Assembly: GCA_002102555.1 (NCBI GenBank)
Contig: MCFL01000286.1
Span: 1-29,925 of the forward strand
DNA length: 29,925 bases
Reading direction: 5' to 3'
DNA from: Catenaria anguillulae PL171
Lineage: Eukaryota; Blastocladiomycota; Blastocladiomycetes; Blastocladiales; Catenariaceae
Both the position numbers and the translations under genes were made by a program. The notes beneath the pieces are model-generated. The model was not told the DNA's origin. It ran no database searches and saw only the letters and a program-made list of their open reading frames with translations. Positions 27,550 to 29,925 of this stretch are shown here, one piece after another. Each line of letters starts with the position of its first letter. Position 1 is the first letter of the stretch.

Positions 27550-29925
27550 TTTTTTTTTTTTTTTTTTTTTTTTTTTGCGGTGGTTTTCATTTTCCAACGG
27601 AAGTTCAGAAGAGGGAGTGAGGCAGGCGGGGTGACTGTCGGGGGCTAGGTTTGTGGCAGGGAGAGGACAGGAACAAAAGTCGTGTGGGGCCCAGACAAGC
27701 TGCGCACCACAACCCGGTTTACAAAACTTTGTTGATGGCTGGAGTCCGAATAGCGGTTGTGCCAGGCCTGGCATGGCACCAAGGTGATGCCAGAATGCCC
27801 AAGGAAGCGGCCTGATGTCGTCTTGGGCAGCACCAAGGAGGGGTGGAGCACCAACAGCCAACTCGTGTGTGAAGTGGCATGCAATTTCAGCTGCAGACAC
27901 AGGTGCGCGTACTTGCGTTGTTGTTGACCTTTGGTCGTGCATACTTGGCAGAGGCAATTGGTCGCGCCTTGGTTGTCTTGGCCTGGTGGAGCAATCGAGC
28001 CAACCTTCTCACACCGGGCTTCCACACCGTGCACCAGATGAGCAACGAAACACTTGCCACAATCCGCGGGAGCTGGGATGCAAGTCCGGGGAACCTCCTG
28101 CGTAGTGCCAAGTCTACTACACACGCCGCTGTTGCGCGCAGGCGACTTGGGTGCAACAAGTGGGCAAGCACACTTCTTGCCTGGACTGCGAGAGTCGTGT
28201 CAGCGCCTGGCAAAAGTTGCTCAACGCACTCGTGGGCCGCCACGCCAAGCTCCCACCGCTCGTCAGCCAGCCTTGGACACACCACCCAATGCTGCTGGTC
28301 ATCCAAAGAGCCACACAGCGTGCAGAGCGGTGACGGGGCGCGATCTGGCCAGTACATGTGCAATTGGGCAAGCGTTGGGAGCCGTCCCGTGAGCACCTTG
28401 ACGCGGAAAGTGACCAAGAGTCAAGGGAGAATGATGCGACACGGCGGCGGGCTTGCGGCCACTGCGAATGGCCTTTGCAAATATGAGCATGTCGGCGGGA
28501 CGAGCTTGTACACATGGCTTGCGAGCTGCACCCTTGCTTCTGCCCGAGATGCCGCCTGGAGCGCCTTGCCAAGGCTGTGTACACTGGCAAGTGCCCAAGC
28601 TGCAACAGTGCGCCAAAGTCAATCTCTGCGAGGAATTCCTTGCTAAACCTGCACGCCCGAGGCGCAGATGCCCCCCGCACGCAAGCTGATCAGCCTTGTC
28701 GTTGTTGCGGTCTCCTGAGTGGCCTTTGACCTTGACTATGGTGATGCTCAGGTCGGCGGCGCACAATTGCCCTCAAAACAAGGAGGAGATCGAGCAGCGT
28801 GGGCGGCGAGCGCATTTCGGCGGTGATTGTGGTGGGTTCCGAGAGTGTGTGGTGACAAGGAGACACGCTGCTGCCGAGTCAGAGTGGACGCGGGCGCGAG
28901 AACTTGGAGGCAGGTACGCAGCGAGCGCGCAGACAGCGTAAAGCTCGCACGAGTCGAGCTGGCTGGTGCCGCGGGGAGGCGGCCAAAAAGCTCAATGCCA
29001 AGTGCGGGCAGTGTGCGCCAAACCCATGAGCGTTACCGAGGCGTGGTGGCAGGCTGGAGTGAGCCATCGGTCCAACAATCAAGCACCTTCCGCGTCGCCC
29101 GCGTGAAGGGCCACGATTCGACGTTGGCGGGTACTCGAAAATAGCCGGCTCGCTGGCATGTATGGGTCGTCATGTCGCTGTCGCTTGAGCGGTCCTCGGA
29201 GTCTGACACGTCGCGTTGGGATCGCCAAACACGGTTCTCGCAGCAGCTGGACATATGGGCACAGGTGTGGGTGGGCAGAATCTGGAGCGTGGACCAAAAA
29301 GGCAACTGGGCCATCCCGTCGATCTACTGATTGAAGAGCGGAGACTGGCCGGGCGAGCGAAAGCGTACGCGGTGGTGCAGTCTGGCCTGTTGAGGCGGTC
29401 GTGCGCAAATCTGCATTGGAGCGGGTCGTCGCAATCGAGGCAGAGGTGTAGCAGGGTGCAGCCAGGCTCGGGCGCTACTTGGGGGCCAGTGGGCAACGCA
29501 TGGCCGGAGGTGTCGCAATAAAAGGATTGTGTCGTTGGGGTCACTTCGGCGGTCGACATCGGCGCAGAGGCCAAAGACTACGGCGCCGTCGCTCTCCCAG
29601 ACGAAAAGCTGGCCGACGTGATAGTACGGTTGCCTGACATGGCGCGGCGCGGTGAGCGGGTGGAGCGTGCGACCGAGCGATGCGCACCGCGTGGCGACGC
29701 AATCGACGAGTCGTTGGAGCGCGTGAAAACACGCCCATTTCTTCGGCACCGGGTGCAAGGAGGCGACGAGTGGATGCTACGGCGTTTGAAAACCGGGTCG
29801 TGGTGCTGTCTTGGTCGTAAAAACAAATGGTAGAGATCAGAGGGGAAAGGGAAAAAACACGAGAGCGAGCAGGTGGGTCTGAGAATGTGCAAAACGTCGA
29901 AAGGAATAACTGACTCAAAGGGGAT
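27550..29925 (-). mobile_element. LINE-G, minus strand, runs off the window end
   Basis: Starts with a 27-base T run (27550-27576). Its 3' UTR end does not carry the ATACATG block of the other LINEs, so it is a separate family. On the minus strand it encodes the C-tail, finger, RNase H, Cys-rich segment and the DQDST block also found in LINE-A. The 5' part (RT, endonuclease, ORF1), if present, lies beyond 29925. Divergence from A, C and F is clear. Confidence 0.82.
27645..29918 (-). pseudogene. LINE-G ORF2 C-terminal part
   Basis: Minus-strand blocks: CFYDQDSTTTRFSNAVAS near 29830, HVGQLFVWESDGAVVFG near 29610, TLLHLCLDCDDPLQC near 29450, LARPVSALQSVDRRDGP near 29350, LDCWTDGSLQPAT near 29065 (RNase H), IVKVKGHSGDRNNDKADQLA near 28740, LPTLAQLHMYWPDRAPS near 28370 and finger CTLCGSLDDQQHWVVC near 28325. 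The C-tail ends near 27700. Frame breaks occur between several blocks. The order is the same as in LINE-A, which confirms the shared domain plan. Confidence 0.78.

Overview
The window is a dense nest of transposable elements from a eukaryotic nuclear genome. I see no gene I would assign to the host. The signs are poly-A/poly-T tailed LINEs with target-site duplications (TSDs), tRNA-headed SINEs, Ty3/gypsy-type elements including a chromodomain, and a DNA transposon with inverted ends. GC content is fairly high. Several coding stretches are intronless with compact domains, which would fit a unicellular eukaryote such as a fungus or protist, but the sequence does not fix the lineage.

Layout. 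1-11428 holds one long plus-strand LINE (called LINE-A): ORF1 with zinc knuckle and coiled coil, then endonuclease, RT, a Cys-rich segment, RNase H and a zinc finger, then a 3' UTR and poly-A. Two elements sit inside it: an ORF1-only element (LINE-B, 4579-6149, plus) and a 5'-truncated LINE (LINE-C, 6679-9070, minus), each bounded by a clear 17-bp TSD. LINE-A itself lies in the RT of a Ty3/gypsy-like fossil (D, 11429-12911). A second Ty3/gypsy-like fossil (E) starts at about 12912 with a candidate LTR. Its gag-, protease-, RT-, RNase H- and integrase-like parts run to 18867, a chromodomain lies at 23203-23330, and a polypurine tract lies near 26041.

E has been filled by later insertions: a 160-bp LINE 3' end (LINE-H, 18652-18811), a minus-strand LINE close to A (LINE-F, 18868-21120), a tRNA-type SINE (SINE1) split by a 1.7-kb DNA transposon (21400-23113, 14-bp inverted ends, TTCA duplication), and a second copy of LINE-B (23331-25880) that holds three further SINEs, one nested in another. 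From 26058 on come a head-to-head pair of SINEs forming a large palindrome, a chain of short LINE and SINE 3' ends (two only about 45-55 bp long, with TSDs), and from 27550 to the window end a minus-strand LINE (LINE-G).

How the parts relate. LINEs A, B, C, F and H share a 3'-terminal block (roughly ATACATG, purines, TAGYGATT, then A-run), so one RT machinery could have mobilised all of them, including the ORF1-only LINE-B. The SINEs come in at least two head types; SINE1 and SINE2 have different tRNA heads on the same 3' body. The nesting gives a relative chronology: D is older than A and E; E is older than H, F, SINE1 and B-copy-2; SINE1 is older than the DNA transposon; B-copy-2 is older than SINE1b and SINE2; SINE2 is older than SINE3. 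The most novel items are the conserved Cys-rich segment between RT and RNase H in four LINE copies, the ORF1-only retroposon, the DNA transposon, and the shared-tail SINE system.
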